Below are positions 1-12,880 of a stretch of 64,000 bases of DNA, in pieces (within the stretch, counting starts at the first letter, position 1; each line of letters opens with the position of its first letter). The stretch lies in the NCBI GenBank assembly GCA_028571685.1, contig CM053140.1, positions 220,801,323-220,865,322 of the forward strand. Direction: 5' to 3'. Source of the stretch: Heterohyrax brucei (lineage: Eukaryota > Chordata > Mammalia > Hyracoidea > Procaviidae). The translations under genes and the position numbers were made by a program. The notes beneath the pieces were generated by a model. The model worked only from the letters and a program-made list of their open reading frames with translations, was not told the DNA's origin and ran no database searches.

Positions 1-504
1 TAAGAAAGCTCTTTACTGTTTCCTGAACTTACTTGGCAATGCAAAGACCCAAACACAGCACACTAAGAAATGCTATTTGAAGCTATTTAAAATGGTAGTA
101 ATATCTAGTCCCAAACTGAAGAGACAGCATTATTTGAGCCACCATTCATACTCCTCGGTGGCTTCATCAACTAGTTGCTACCCTTTAACTTCCTTATTCT
201 CTCTGATCAGCAACAGCCGTTGGTGAGGCAGCTAGCCAAGGGGAATGGTTAGTTCTCTGACTATGAAACTCAGCCTAGCTAATGTACTCACATGGGATTT
301 GAACCTTGTCACGGTGGCCCCATTAGCTCTAACCAACTTGAGCTCACTAGCCAGACATTAGCCTTCATTACAATCTCTTACGGAAATAAAAATTTAAAGA
401 TATCAATATGTGGCAAAAGAACTTCAAGCTCATAAACTTACAAGGTTTTGAAGCAGTATTTTAAATGAAGGTGTCCTATTTTATCCTAATTGGAAAGAAA
501 CAAT

Positions 505-763
505 CAGGAGACAGTGTAATATGGCCTCCAGAGTTGGAGTCCACATAGGCTCAAATCTCCGTTCTACCATTTGATTACATAATTATATGATTATGAGCAA
601 ATTACTTCACTTATCTGAACGCAGTCTCAAAATTTGTAAATTAGCATAACTATATTGCATTCGTGAGAGGATTATTATGAGGATTATGTGAAATGATCTA
701 GGTCAATGGGTTCAGCACTGTGCCTAGCATTTGATAAACCTCAATAAATATTAGTTATTTAAA
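505..763 (+). repeat. MIR SINE
   Basis: The order of motifs matches MIR: a gagttggagtccacataggctcaaatctccgttctaccat body, then aaattacttcacttatctgaacgcagtc, gaggattatgtgaaat, and the tail gcactgtgcctagcatttgataaacctcaataaat. Divergence is high, as expected for this ancient mammal-wide SINE. Confidence 0.8.
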
Positions 764-2324
764 GGGACTCAATCATCTCAGAAAATGTAAATCCCTCCCA
801 AGTCGGCATCAAGACAATGAGATTTGGGACATTTTTCCTTCTTTTTCTGTTACAGAAAGGTTTTTACCTTGTAATTCATCAAAAAATACACTGTTTTAAA
901 TCATCGCTGAAAATTTCAATGTGACATTGTCTTAAGCCAGGTCAGGTTTTCATCCTGAGATCAGATTTCTAAATTAGTAACTTGAGTCAGTATATAATAT
1001 GAACTGGCTAACTGAAATTCATTTTACTGGTATACTCCCAGAAATACTTTCTCAAAGGAGATACACCCAATATAATGCTAAATAATTCCAAAATATATTA
1101 TCTGGCCCAGCCTGGTGCCTCCCACCAACACTATAAGGCAGGTCAGTAAACTGAGTTTCCTGGCACATGTCGAGGCCAGACTCCGGGAAGGTAGGGGAGG
1201 GGACATAGGGGCAGGGAGGGCGGCAAGACGGGTGGACAACGGAAAAATGAAACTACAGAGACACAGGTAAGTAACAGTGTGCCTGCTGTACTTTGCATGA
1301 TGACCATATAAAAGACTGATCTAAATCTGTTTATATGCTGACTGAGCCCCAGGGCTGGAAAAGGGCCATTTGAAACTTGATCAGGAATCACTGAGCACAA
1401 GCTTCAGAGGCTGAACATAAACAGTCTGAGCCAGTCCTTCCCAACCCTCTTCCATGGTGCACATGACCATATTCCACAAGGGCTTGTTCTGGGTTTGGCA
1501 TCTCAGGAGTGTCCAGTGAAACGATCTGCACAGTGACCACCCGGATGATACCTCAATATCCAAACACAAACCCTATACCTTCCCTGCAACTCTTGGCTCT
1601 TAAACTCTATGGGCCCTTCCAGGTACATGGAGCCCAGGCAAAACAACTCGTAAGTTAACCCGGGGTTACGGCCACTCAGAGGAGGCCTGAAAGCTCTCCC
1701 TCCTGCTCTTTCGTCAACTTTACCCTCCCTCTGCTGACAGATCATTTTGTAACTGCCTTGTGCGTTCCATTTGTTGTGCTGGCCACAGTTAAGTGTTGTT
1801 CTAACTAACCAAGTCCTCGTCCAGCAAACAAAAACCACATAAAAGTCAGTCTGGTTACTTGGACCATGTTGAGTGACTGCTTCGTACCCCCATCTCTTCA
1901 ATCCAATCGATGATATGACGGTTGGCTGTTAATAATGTTGGATAGAAACAAATTGATTCCAAAAAGGTCAAATTGGTATGTAACATTTAGAAGGCTCAAG
2001 TTCGAAGATTTGTCATCTGTGGGGAATCAGAATAGTGTATAAACAAACCTTAACAGTCACTGGCCTAAAAGAGGAAAAACATTACTCTAGAGAAAGAAGA
2101 TAAGGTTTATTATTTTCCTATTAATCAGGCTGGGAAAATTGGACATGCAAAAAAAGGTTAGTTTTTTTAAATGTGTTGTGATTATTGTAAAGATTATGCA
2201 GTCACTACTACAAACTGAAAGTAGCCAACAGAACCAGGCTAACACACAGATTATCATAAAAGACAAAGAAATGAGTTCCAACTCAACCTTCTTCCTTATT
2301 TTGTATATATGGACTCCTATTTGT
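764..2324. other. Unique intronic sequence
   Basis: No interspersed repeat is recognised here. Several short ORFs on the minus strand (60-132 codons) lack domains and low-complexity bias and look like chance frames. A GC-richer stretch at about 1140-1260 is purine-rich. Confidence 0.5.
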
Positions 2325-2513
2325 ATTGGGTACCATACAGTCATTTCTGACCTGTAGCAATCCCATGTCACAGAGCAGAACTGCCCCACAGAGTGTCCTA
2401 AGCTGTCATCTTTAAAAAGTAGGTCTTTCTCTCACGGAGCCACCAGGTGGGTACAAACTGCCAGCCTTTTGGTTAGCAGCCAAGTGCTTAACTGTTGGTG
2501 CCAGAAGGGCTCC
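2325..2513 (-). repeat. AfroSINE, long-body variant
   Basis: Read on the plus strand it runs from tcatttctgacctgtagcaatccc through gcagaactgccccacagag to ttggttagcagccaagtgcttaac and gggctcc, the reverse of a complete AfroSINE. The middle contains gctgtcatctttaaaaag, the extra segment of the longer subfamily. tRNA-derived SINE of Paenungulata. Confidence 0.85.
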
Positions 2514-3449
2514 CACATGGGTTACCACATACAGAAACTGTACCCTTAAACTTCCTTTGGCTGCCTGCGAAGCACACAGTTGTGAAGAATTCTAACTAGC
2601 CAAGAACAAAGGGACGAGTTGAACGTGCTTCAGATTTCAACCGACGTGACGTAAGGTGCCCTTAGCAAAGCTGCTGATTGTTACCAAACGTACCGGACCA
2701 AGGCTCCACTGAGATCTGAGACATGCATGTGAATCCATTGTCATGAACTGTCTCCACATTTCAGGGAGAAAATAGAGACACAGGAAGGTGAAGCAGCAGA
2801 ACCACCCAGCACCAGTTGGCAAACACCACTGATCTAGCTAAGAACACTAAGCAATAAATACCGTGCTCACTGCTGGTGAACTTGCGGACTCCCACATAAA
2901 CACCTCCACAGACCAGAACAGCAGCACAGTGTACTGTGTGCGCCACCTAAAATGCTGGAGGAGTTCGCAGGAGTCTGGGAAGTCAAGAACACTTTTACAG
3001 CAGTGTTGATATTTGAGCTGATTCTGGAAGAAGTTCACGTTCAAGTTGAGGGCACAAGTACAAACGTCTAGAGTCAGCAAAGGGTGCGACCTCTCCGAGA
3101 ACACGGACAAGTTCAGTGAGGTTGGTATGAAGGGCTTTCCTTGGCAGCCCCAAATGGCTTTTGGTATAAACATGATGGCCTCAGCTGGCTCACCTATGGT
3201 ATGGTAAGAAAATGTTATAAATCAAAATTGGAACATAAGGCCTGTACACAGGGCATTAAAACTTGGGGAATTAATACACATTACTAAGAAAAAAGCAAAA
3301 AATAATAATAAAAACTAAAAGCAAGATGTAGAACTGTGCACACAATGTTATCGTTTGTCTAAAAAACGGGGGAGAAAATACACTTATAATTTGCAAAATA
3401 CTTTGGCAAAGAATTTTTTTAAGTAAATTCACAGTTTGTTCTGTTTTAA
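2514..3449. other. Unique intronic sequence
   Basis: No repeat family is recognised. A minus-strand ORF of 108 codons at 2847-3173 shows no known domain. The 3250-3420 part is A-rich. Confidence 0.45.
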
Positions 3450-3615
3450 ATAAACTGCATATATTAAGTCATTTAATCTGCCCAATAACCCTGTGGATTA
3501 GTTCTGTTATTCTTCATATTTAACATATTAGGAACTAAGGCAGAGAACTCAAATAACTTGCCCCAGGACAATCAACCAACAAGTGGCAGAAGCAGGACTT
3601 GCAAACCAAATTGGA
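3450..3615 (-). repeat. MIR SINE
   Basis: The plus strand shows the reversed MIR signature: gtcatttaatctgcccaataaccctgtggattag, then ggaactaaggcagagaactcaaataacttgccccagg and aagtggcagaagcaggacttgcaaac. Confidence 0.8.
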
Positions 3616-6600
3616 CTCCACTGCTAGTGCTTTTAACTGCTTTATCAGCTCTTCAAGAGCCACCAGTAGCAAAGCAACCTCCAGAAGGACGAAGGGCTGG
3701 CCAGACAGTCAGAGATGGGAGCCTACCATGTCCCCTAAGTATCCCTCAGCTTACGACAATGCTCTTCAAGAGAACCAGGCACTTTTCACTGCAGAATCTC
3801 TCGCACGTTTTTAATTTTGAACATGATGAAAAGCAGACAAACACAGACATGGGACTGTTCCGAAATGTTTAGGATAGACGTTACTGCCTACAGAATGGTC
3901 GCAGGCAGCAGCTTGAGTGTGGCGGGTAACAGGAGCCCACAGATTTCTCCTCTACCCGCCAAGTCCAGCAGCATCCCAGCACAGCCGTGGAAACCAGGGT
4001 TATAAGAGGTGGCTGAACCGAGTCATCTGGAAGTCTCCCAAGGCCTCTCTTTTTGTTGTCACTTCTTTAGTTCAGGTTCAACCACTGCAGCCGTTCATTA
4101 GCAGGAACACTGGAAGGAAAGGCAGTAGCTCCAAACAGGGCAGTTGCCAGCCTCCTTCCACAAGGGTGTCTCTTACCAGTTAAAGGCTGACACAAGCACC
4201 CAGAGGTACAAAGTCAGAAAAGGTCCAGTCAGAAAAAAAGGTCTTACTCCGTACCACCAACTCTCAGTGCAACCCCACCCCCCTCCTTGAGCTAGAAGCC
4301 TATATTTTATGCCATGGTTCATTTCAACAAAAATCAACCAGTATTCTTCTAAGACCTGGGGCAAAAAATTCCCTCCCTGAGATCCTGAAAAATAACATTA
4401 CATCATGTTGCCTATGTCAGGTTTATAAATGGGCCAGGGGGAGGCCGCGGTGTAACCTGACACTATCCAAACACTGGCCCTTGGAGAAGAAAGGCGGCCA
4501 TTGTTGCATGCTTGTCAGCTCTCCTTGGGTTGAAGGTAAAGTGACACAGAAGAACAGGCACTGAACTGGCCCTCCTTATCTCGTAAGAAGTCAGACAGCC
4601 TCCCTCCAAAAACAGGGTTCTCCACACTTCCTGTGGGGTGTGGCACCCCCACTTCTGTTCTCCAAGAGAAGCAGATGAGCAAAGTGAGTTTTAATTCCTA
4701 TGTCCTGAGAGCAAAGAAGGCGCTGGGCATTGGGTAGCAGAGTTGAGGAACAACATTTTTTTTTTCCTTGGGTCAGTATCAGTTCTCCAAATAGACAATC
4801 CAGGGAAGAACAGAGACCCATGATTGTGTGTACATGTGGTGAACAATTTTATCTGAGAGGCACAGAAGGCAACATGACCTAATGCTAGAGAGAAAAGCAG
4901 ACCTACAAGAAGACCAAGTGAGCATCCAACCAGAAAAAGCAATAAGTCTTCACATCTGAGAAAGAGAGATGAGCCTTTCAAAGTGAAGGGATGTGGTTTG
5001 GGTCAGGAGGTTAGAAAGTGACAAAAGAATGTGAGGATGACTATGGAGCCGGGACATGCACCAAACCTGCAAAAGGACAGTGTTGGCATCAACATTTTAA
5101 TGGATAAAAGGAGAGGGAAAAGAATTTATGGTGAGAAAAAGTTCAGAAAATAAAAAGCGAGACAAATGGAAGCCAGCATGGGTGGAGATAGAATTCATTC
5201 TGCTAGTCAAATACCTCATTTGACATTTAGTCTTTTCTTTCTCCCCCCATCCCCTAGCCCAGCCCCGAAAGATCAGCAAGCACGCAAAGGTGCCCCGCGT
5301 AGCAGAGTGTGCAGAGGTAGGGCCAAGTAAGTGCATTATGCCAGCTGGTCCAAAGTCAGGGAAACGCGAGCCCTCTGGTCATTTGGGACGAAGAGGCCTG
5401 AGACTGTTTAGTGAGATACAGAACAAAGGGACACAGCACAGGTCACTTGGCAGTCCCCTTGTATTCTGCTTGCCTGTTTCTATTTAATTTTACTAATTCC
5501 ATCGTCTTTGCATGAGGACCTCCACCTCTCGCAAGAGCTCTCCCTACACATCTACCCACCCCCTACCACCCACCCTTCCTGGCTTCCTTCACTAGCAATT
5601 AGGAAAGCAGCCCATGCAGATCACTGGGAATCTGGTGGCTAAACTCTGCTTTTATTGTAACCTCACATTTTCCTTGCATCAGAACCCAGGCCACCCCAGC
5701 CCCTACAACTACAGTGGAATCATGGCCCAAGTGCTTCAGCCTTTAAAAGGGCTTTCCCAAAGAGCTCTGGAAGAAGCCTGCTTCCAGCTTCAAAGATGAG
5801 AAGAGGAGGGGCCAAGGGACCACCCTCCAGGCTCAGAGCTTGTATTTCCCTCACAATTCCAGTCCCTCAATACTCTCATTGAGCAGAGAAACTGTTACTG
5901 GTGCCAGAATTACAATACAGTTGATGGCAAGCTAGCACAAGGAGGTGGCGAAAACCAACGTGGTAGTAACCCCTTGCTCAGTACAGAACCTAAGAGAACC
6001 TACTAGGAAGGTACAGTCTCCGGAAGACAATCAGTGGGTTCGAACAGAGGGCATCTGTGAACACACACCAACACTTCACCGTAACAGGCTGAGGAGTTGG
6101 AGATCCTCCAATCACTCCACTCTGGAGGAAGGCTTTATTCAGGCACCCCCTAAACTCAGGACTCCCTTCTCTGTTAAGATGCAAACACATTGTCTAATAC
6201 CTGTCTTTCATCACATTCCCTAATTATTACTCATTTTTTTTCCTAACAGAATGAGTACAGACTATGCACCAGTGACCAGATTACGTGCAAGATATAACAA
6301 GCAACACAGAGATGTTTTGCGCGTCCACATTTATTTGCCTTTCTCTTCCCTAATCCATTTCCAAGGTTCTTTCTAGAATCAGTACAACATTTTTTTGGTG
6401 ATTACATGAAATTCAAGAGGCTCAAGCTGTTTTGCCCAAGATTTCTAGAGTCCCCGGACTCCAGAAGACTACACAGATCTCAGTACCAACAGAAGTCAGG
6501 ACGTGGAAGGTGAAGGTGCCAGTGGGGACAAACAGGGTCTTGCGGAAAGAACATTTAAAAGACGGGGGAATGAAAAGTAAGCAAATCTGGGGAATCTGTC

Positions 6601-7390
6601 CACCCATTCTTTAGATTTGTATGCACGTCCGGCCATGTCATCTATCCCCTTACACGTACGGGTCTCTGATTACCAGGAGAAAGAGCTAGGACCAAAGTAA
6701 ATTAGCTTAACCAGTCCAAGCACAGTTGGGCTTATGGGAAATAGTCATTTACAACCACTACCCCTCAACTCTGTGTTCTCAAGAGCTTGGTGTCTTGTTC
6801 TGAACTTATCACTCCCATGGGTAGAGGTAAAGTCAGGACTAAGACAGGCCTCCTGCAAAGTCTGACACCTCTGGCCCCAAATTTATTTTCTCATAACGAG
6901 CAAAGGGGGATTTATTGTTTGAAATAATGTCTGTTTCGTATCAACTCTTTTTCCTGGATTTACTTCTAGACAGGGGAGCTCCAAAGAGACCAGATGTTTT
7001 ACATTTCAGGAGAGGGCAGGCTCCCCCAACTCCTGAAAGATTCCTAGAATTTTTACACTTAGCAAAAATTAGCCACAGAAGAAGAATCATGAATCAGGAG
7101 CTCCAGAAGTCTCTGGAAGACAATTATATCTTCCAATCCTCCTACTGAACTCTAACACCCAAAACACTGCCATCACCCAGACTTGGCTCTAGAGAATAAC
7201 CCCTCCTCTGACTAATGAGGTGCCAGGCTTGTTCAGGTGCCTAGAGGTATGAACTGATTCAGACGCAGCTCCTGATCAAAGATGCCAACCTTTGACAAAA
7301 TCTCAAGAGGCAGAAGTGGGACTCAGGTCTGTGTTATAATCCTGGCTCAGTTTTAGCTTTGTTCAACATTTAAGCAGCATTCATCAGTAA
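3616..7390. other. Unique intronic sequence
   Basis: About 3.8 kb with no confidently recognised repeat and no gene. ORFs of 60-104 codons are present in all frames without domain signatures. A CT-rich patch lies at about 5515-5580. Confidence 0.45.
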
Positions 7391-7535
7391 ATCCTGGCAG
7401 CATCGTGGTTAAGTACCACAGCTGCTAACCAAAAGGTCCGCAATTCGAATCCACCAGAACTCTGGGGCACTTCTACTCTGACCTGTATTGTTGCTATGAG
7501 TCAGAACTGACTCACCGGTAATGGGTTTTTTTTCT
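7391..7535 (+). repeat. AfroSINE
   Basis: It starts atcctggcagcatcgtggtt and contains the B-box region ccgcaattcgaatccacc. It then shows cttctactctgacctgtattgttgctatgagtcagaactgactc and a T-rich tail. Nearly complete, moderately diverged. Confidence 0.9.
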
Positions 7536-7696
7536 TTTATTACCTCATCCGTCCAGCAGACACAGTAACAATAAGTAACCTCTCTCTCATTGGGCAGTAC
7601 AAAGCCCAAGTGAGATAGAACCAAGTCTGCTCTAATAAATAAATGTCAGATTGAAAAGCATTTATTAAAACCATTGACGTGCGACATTCTGCTAAC

Positions 7697-7893
7697 CATT
7701 ACCAACTGCCACTGAGTCAATTCTGACTCATGGCAGCCCTGTGTATGTCAAAGTAGAACTGTGCTCCACAGAGTTTTCAACAGTTGACTTTTGGGAAGTA
7801 GATCGCCATGTCTTTCCTCTGAGGCACCTCTTCGAGGACTCTGGTTACTACCCAAAGGACCCCTTTCTGTCAGGGACTTTAACCACTATGCTT
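7697..7893 (-). repeat. AfroSINE, 'aagtagatcgcca' variant
   Basis: The plus strand has ccactgagtcaattctgactcatggcagccctgtgtatgtcaaagtagaactg, then gacttttgggaagtagatcgccatgtctttcctctgaggcacctc. This marks the subfamily with an extra central module. The tRNA-derived end is rearranged or degraded. Confidence 0.85.
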
Positions 7894-8035
7894 TTACAGA
7901 CCTGGAGGTTAGCAGTAAATAAAGTAAACAATACTTCGGCTATCATGAGTTAGGCTCTCAAATACGGCTTGTCCCTGTCCTGGTCCTTCGCACTCTCTAC
8001 AAAGGCTGTCGTAAACCTTTAACCACTTTGATTCA

Positions 8036-8110
8036 ACAAACATGTATTAAATACCTGCGCACAGTGCTTGGCACATCTCGGGCGCTCAGTAAATGTTTGC
8101 TGAATAATGA
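8036..8110 (+). repeat. MIR/L2-type 3' tail
   Basis: The string cagtgcttggcacatctcgggcgctcagtaaatgtttgctgaataatgaatg is the typical end of ancient CORE/L2-associated repeats. It is too short to assign to one family. Confidence 0.55.
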
Positions 8111-8327
8111 ATGCGGGAGTGCCTAAATACAAAGATGAAAAACGCATGGCAAGTTATCACAAGTCCCTGATCCTGAATCAACGTCAGAAATTACTAATGG
8201 AGTAAGGCATTCTTCTCCGAAGACCCGAGGCTCAGATCAAAATTCTCAAAGCTGGCACATGAAATGAAATCCATTATCCATTCCTAACATAGGCACGAGA
8301 TAAAACACATGGTCCATGCTTTTATAC

Positions 8328-8462
8328 AACCAACCAATTGCCATTAAGTCAATTCCAACTCATAGCGACCCTACAGACAGAGAAGAACTGACTCATAGTT
8401 TCCAAGTAGCACCTGGTGGATTGGAACTTATAGCATTTAACTACTATGCTACCAGGGTCTGC
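8328..8462 (-). repeat. AfroSINE
   Basis: It reads aattgccattaagtcaattccaactcatagcgaccctacag, then gcacctggtggattggaactt and ctatgctaccagggtct. A short-body copy with an internal deletion near the B box. Confidence 0.85.
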
Positions 8463-8680
8463 CCTGCTTTTATAGAGCTCACAACTTCTTAAATAGAGCA
8501 GATAGACAAACATAATAAATGGTAAGACAGAAATACAAGACCCCAGAGAAATCTATGACATTTAATGATACAGATGAGCTGAAAGTTCACAAACTTGCCT
8601 GGACTTTTAAGATGTCTTTCCTGCCTGGCTTCCCTTCTACCTCTCTGACAATCCTTATTTCCTCCTCTACACACCTTATA

Positions 8681-8886
8681 AAGAGCCCTGGTGGCATAGG
8701 ATTAAGTGCCCAGCTACTAACAGAAAGGTTGGCAGTTCAAACCCATCCAGGTGCTCCGTGGGCGAAAGACCTAGTGATCTGCTTCCACAAAGATTATAGC
8801 CAAGATAACCCTACAGGGCAGTTCTGCTCTATCAGATAGGGCCACTGTGAGTTCGAGTCAGAAACGACTGAACAGCACCCAACAAC
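8681..8886 (+). repeat. AfroSINE, long-body variant
   Basis: It starts gagccctggtggcataggattaag, includes ggttggcagttcaaacccatccaggtgctccg and the extra module aaagacctagtgatctgcttccacaaagattatagccaagataaccc. It ends in cactgtgagttcgagtcagaaacgactgaacagcacc. Close to full length. Confidence 0.92.
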
Positions 8887-9199
8887 ATCCACTTTCTATT
8901 TCTGGTGTTCTCAGGGTTCTGCCAGCGTCACCTTCTGTATACACTCTCTTAAAAGGCGGCATTCCCTCTTACGATATGAATTACCATTTGCAGGCTGATT
9001 ACACCCAAATTTATGTCTCTAGCTCTCACCTCTCTCCTCAGCCTCAGACATCCAGACATACTTTTCCATCTGCCACCTAGACAGCTTTCCTTTAATATCT
9101 AACAGGCGACTCAAAATGCAACTCGTTAACTCTCTTTCCTCACCTTTCCAGCAGCTCTGTTCAGCCTTGGTATTCATGATACCCATTAAGGCATGACTA

Positions 9200-9780
9200 T
9201 TCAGGTCTTCCAAACTAGATATCTTGGTGGTGTTAGCTCTTCCTTCGCCCTCAGCACCTTTCTCCCCATTAGCAAAATACTGTTTAATCGCAAAAGTCTT
9301 TAATGCACTCTACCACATCATCTCTCACCTTCTAGTTCATTCTCTGTTTTCTAATCTCACCTCCAGTATAACCCATCCTCCAATAAGTCATCAAAATTAA
9401 CTTAAAACATAATTTGGATTTTATTAACTCTTACACACTTCCCTTCCCCTGCCCCCTGATTTCCAATAGCCTCCCAGTGCCTTCAAGATTAAACAGCTTG
9501 GCATAACGTGACCCCAATCTACTCATCACTGGCATTGCTCTAGATTCTGGCCGTAAAGGTCTTATTACTGGAGACCTTTTTCCACAATATGCACTCAGTG
9601 TGATAAACTACAAACTCCCCCTTTAGCCACACCTTCAAGATCCAGATATGCAATTCCAGTCACTTTAGAATACTTCCTCGATACCTTACAGTGGAGCTAC
9701 TCATGCTATCCTCAATAAATAATTCTGTAACATTCTGAAATTCTTCTATCTCATCCAAAAAAATTAAGTTACATATAAAC
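9200..9780. other. Unique intronic sequence
   Basis: Pyrimidine-rich, AT-rich sequence with no confident repeat or coding signal. It may contain old, unassignable LINE relics. Confidence 0.35.
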
Positions 9781-9794
9781 CAAAAGAGAACATG

Positions 9795-9985
9795 TTGCCA
9801 CAGAGACAATTTCAACTCATCGTAACCCGTATGTTACACAACAGGACTTCATATGGTTTTCCTGGCTGTGATCATCACAAAAACATATCACCAGGCCACA
9901 TTCTGTGGCTTCTTTGAATGGGATTGAACCCCCATCTTTCAGTTTGGACTCAAGTACAAATCATTTGTAACACCCAGAGACCAAA
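9795..9985 (-). repeat. AfroSINE, old diverged copy
   Basis: The plus strand shows gttgccacagagacaatttcaactcatcgtaaccc, ttttcctggctgtgatcatcac, gattgaacccccatctttcagtttgg and a damaged 5' end. Divergence is greater than for most copies in the window. Confidence 0.7.
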
Positions 9986-10079
9986 GTTACACATAAGTGC
10001 AGTGTTAATCTCTATGTAGTGTACTTTACACAAAATTCGCATATATCATAGGCTGTCTTGCACAAATGACGTATCCACT

Positions 10080-10215
10080 GGATTCACTTATTCATAAATG
10101 AATATAAGTCCTTACTACATGGTAGAGGCTGCTTTAGGTGCTGGGGTTAGACTAACACAACAGAGTCCTTGTTAAAACAGAACTTATTCAATGGGAAAGA
10201 CAATAAGCAAACATA
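10080..10215 (+). repeat. L2-type LINE 3' relic
   Basis: The string ttactacatggtagaggctgctttaggtgctggggtta, followed by an acaaacataaa-like end (gacaataagcaaacataaa), resembles the 3' region of mammalian L2 elements. Assignment is by motif only. Confidence 0.45.
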
Positions 10216-10505
10216 AAATTGGACTAGTAGGCATTATAAATTTATTGCAGAATCTATTTACTGGAAAGACTGGAAAATAAGTTATTTTAAATACACATAA
10301 AAATTGTAACTAGTGAATAATGAAAAAAAAATTCAGTGCTTTAAAGCAGAAAGGACTTGTTTTCACCCTGCTCAAATCCTTCATTGTAGTCACTACCACA
10401 ATATTCTTACTTTCACTGTAAGGAAAGAATGTCTATTACAGAAGAATCTTACCAATCCAGAGGAAATGAAGGAAGACATAAATTATCAAAAAGTATCTGA
10501 ATTTA

Positions 10506-11884
10506 GAACTCTCCTACACTGTTGGTGAGGTTGCAAAATGGTCCAGCCTCTTTGGAAAGCAATCTGATACTACCTTAAAAAAACACGTATAGATATACCC
10601 TTTGACCCCGTAATTCCACTGCTTGGAATATATCCTACAGAATCAAGGCCTTTCACACCAATGGACACATGCACAAGAATGTTTATCACAGCACAGTCCA
10701 CAATAGCAAAAAGATGGTATCAATCCACATGCCCAACCACAGAGGAATGGATAGGTAAACTATGGTACATATACTCAATAGAACAGTACTCAACGATAAA
10801 GAATAATGATGATTCCAGGAAACATCACATAAGCTAGTTTCAACTGGAGGACATTATGATGTGTGCAAGCAGTCAGCGACAAAAGGATAAATATTCTAGG
10901 AGATCCCAACAATAAGAACTCAAAAACAGATTTATGTGTAGAAGAAAAGACTCTTTTTAACAGCTGCAAGGGACAGGAGGGGGGGGTAGGGTTTAGATTC
11001 AACAGTTGATTGGGTGAAATCAGGGACAGCACACATTAGAAAGAAGAATAATATTACGTGGACTTCAACGTAACTTGCGTACTCCTTCCATCTTAACCCA
11101 ATATTGCAAGAACAGAGTAGCAGAGGGCCAGGGACCACGCTCTCAGCAGAAATTGAGGCCAGTTGGCACAATTAGCATTTTGCTAAGAGGGCTCTCTGCA
11201 CCCCACATTGGTGAGTGGCAGCACGGGTCTTAAAAGCTGCCAAGCTGCATCTGAGGGTACAGCAAATGGTGCCAACACAGCAGGAATGGATGCTCACTGA
11301 GGACCAAAATGACATGGGGGAAAGAGAACCCAGAAGACAGAGAGACCCACACACATGGGTGTCTGCACTGACTCATGACAAGAGAACTGGATGGTACCCA
11401 GCTACCACCAGTGATAGCCGGGATGGAGGTCACAAAGTTGAGTGTCACTGTCAACGCAAGAATAAAAAGGGGTGCACCCTGAGATCTCCACTAAAAGGCT
11501 GCAATTGATGGTCCAGGGGCTTCAGGGTTCCCCTGGGAGCATGGCCCCTGGACCTGATGCTGCCCCTGTCCATAAATCATAAGGAAGGTCAACTCTTCGG
11601 ACAGCAATGGATTGGACTTGGTGACGCAGAGTGACCATATCTTGTGGGCACTTAATGGTTCTATGCATCTATAGGATATCATCCTGCTGACCTCTTACTA
11701 GAGAAGGGGAGTGAGCGGAGAGGAGGGGAGAGGAGACTGTTGGGAAGATGGGACATGTATGGAGCAGAGAGGAAGAGTGGGCTGTCACTGGGCAGGGACA
11801 GCAGTGGAAGCTGCATATAGCTGGGCACACAAATTTATATGGGAGTGTACATTTTCATTCAATCATAATTTTTAATAAAAAAAG
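10506..11884 (+). mobile_element. 5'-truncated L1 3' end (antisense to PBX1)
   Basis: The element opens in the C-terminal part of L1 ORF2 (ctcctacactgttggtgaggttgcaaaatggtccagcctc), with frames broken by substitutions and indels. It continues through a 3' UTR with gctgccaagctgcatctgagggtac and catctataggatatcatc, and ends in tttttaataaaaaaa. Imperfect flanking repeats (aaaaagtatctgaatt at 10488 and aaaagtccgaatt at 11879) suggest an old target-site duplication. It shares most of its length with the 17.3-18.9 kb copy. Confidence 0.88.
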
Positions 11885-12367
11885 TCCGAATTGAAAGAAT
11901 TTTAGTGAAAACTCAAGTCTTAAAACTTTAAGTCATAAACACTAATTATCAACAAGCTGTTTCCACAAACAGGCACTATGAGACCAGCTTTGGAGAACAG
12001 CTTAAAAATGCAAACAGTATGTAGATAGATACTGATCACTTTATATATCTTTTTAAAAGTTTGTTTTTTAAAACTGGCTAACCTCCTGAGCAATCTTGAG
12101 TATATTAACCCTGAGCCCTATGCACTGAAATGTTCAATACATATTTATTAATTTAATAGTAACATTATTCATATGCTTGGTTAATTGCTTGTTTTACGGT
12201 AAGGCTTCACAAATCACCAAACATTTGGAACACTGGAGTTTGAATTCATGGGAATGCATTATGTCTAATCCGAAAGAACAGGAAAAGCCACCGGGCACAG
12301 CTAATCAGGACAGCCACAGGGACCTGACTTCCCTCTCCTCACTAAAAAAGGTCTATAATCTCATGTG

Positions 12368-12523
12368 TGCAGAGCAGAACAACTCCAAAGGATTTTCAAG
12401 ACCGTGACATTTCAGAATCAGATCACCAGACCTGTCTTCAAAGGTGCCACTGAGTGTGTTCAAACCACCAACCTCTCGTGTAGTAGTTGAGCACCTAGGT
12501 GACTGTTATACCCAGGGACTCCA
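12368..12523 (-). repeat. AfroSINE fragment, 'agatcaccagacctgtcttc' variant
   Basis: It contains gcagagcagaacaactccaaag, the module cagatcaccagacctgtcttcaaaggtgcc, then tgtgttcaaaccaccaacctctcg and cccagggactcc at the tRNA-derived end. The SINE 3' body is missing. Confidence 0.8.
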
Positions 12524-12536
12524 AAACAAGTATACT

Positions 12537-12678
12537 CACAGCTGTTGAACTGTTCCCTACTCACTGCAACACTACAGGACACAGCTGGGCTGCACCACAG
12601 GGTTTCCAACAAGTGGCTGGTGGCTTTGAACTGCTGACCTTTAGGTTAACAGCTAAACGCTTAATCATTTTGTCAAAA
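12537..12678 (-). repeat. AfroSINE
   Basis: Starts cacagctgttgaactgttccctactcactgcaacactacaggac and ends ggctttgaactgctgacctttaggttaacagctaaacgcttaatc. Adjacent to the previous copy with only about 13 bp between, so two insertions abut. Confidence 0.8.
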
Positions 12679-12860
12679 CAAATATAGTAAGACGGCAATA
12701 GTAGAATCTGGGTGGCGGGGTTTATGGCTGTTCCTCGAGATCAGGGTGTCTCCGTATCATTGATGCCCAGCTTTGAACACAGTGCTTGGCCCATGGAAGG
12801 TACTCATCCTTGGTGGAATAAAGGGCAATATTTTTCGTTTCTTTCATTCATTCCTCCTTC

Positions 12861-12880
12861 TTTTTTTTTTTTTTTTTTTT
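12861..12880. repeat. Poly-T tract (20 T)
   Basis: An uninterrupted T20 follows a T/C-rich lead. It may be the poly-A end of a minus-strand retroposed fragment, but no family is recognised on its right side. Confidence 0.6.

Noticed and set aside
150-370. Possible ancient SINE with tgggatttgaacc and cattagctctaaccaacttgagctc
   Set aside because: It resembles the reversed tRNA-like part of an old SINE but the match is too weak to name.
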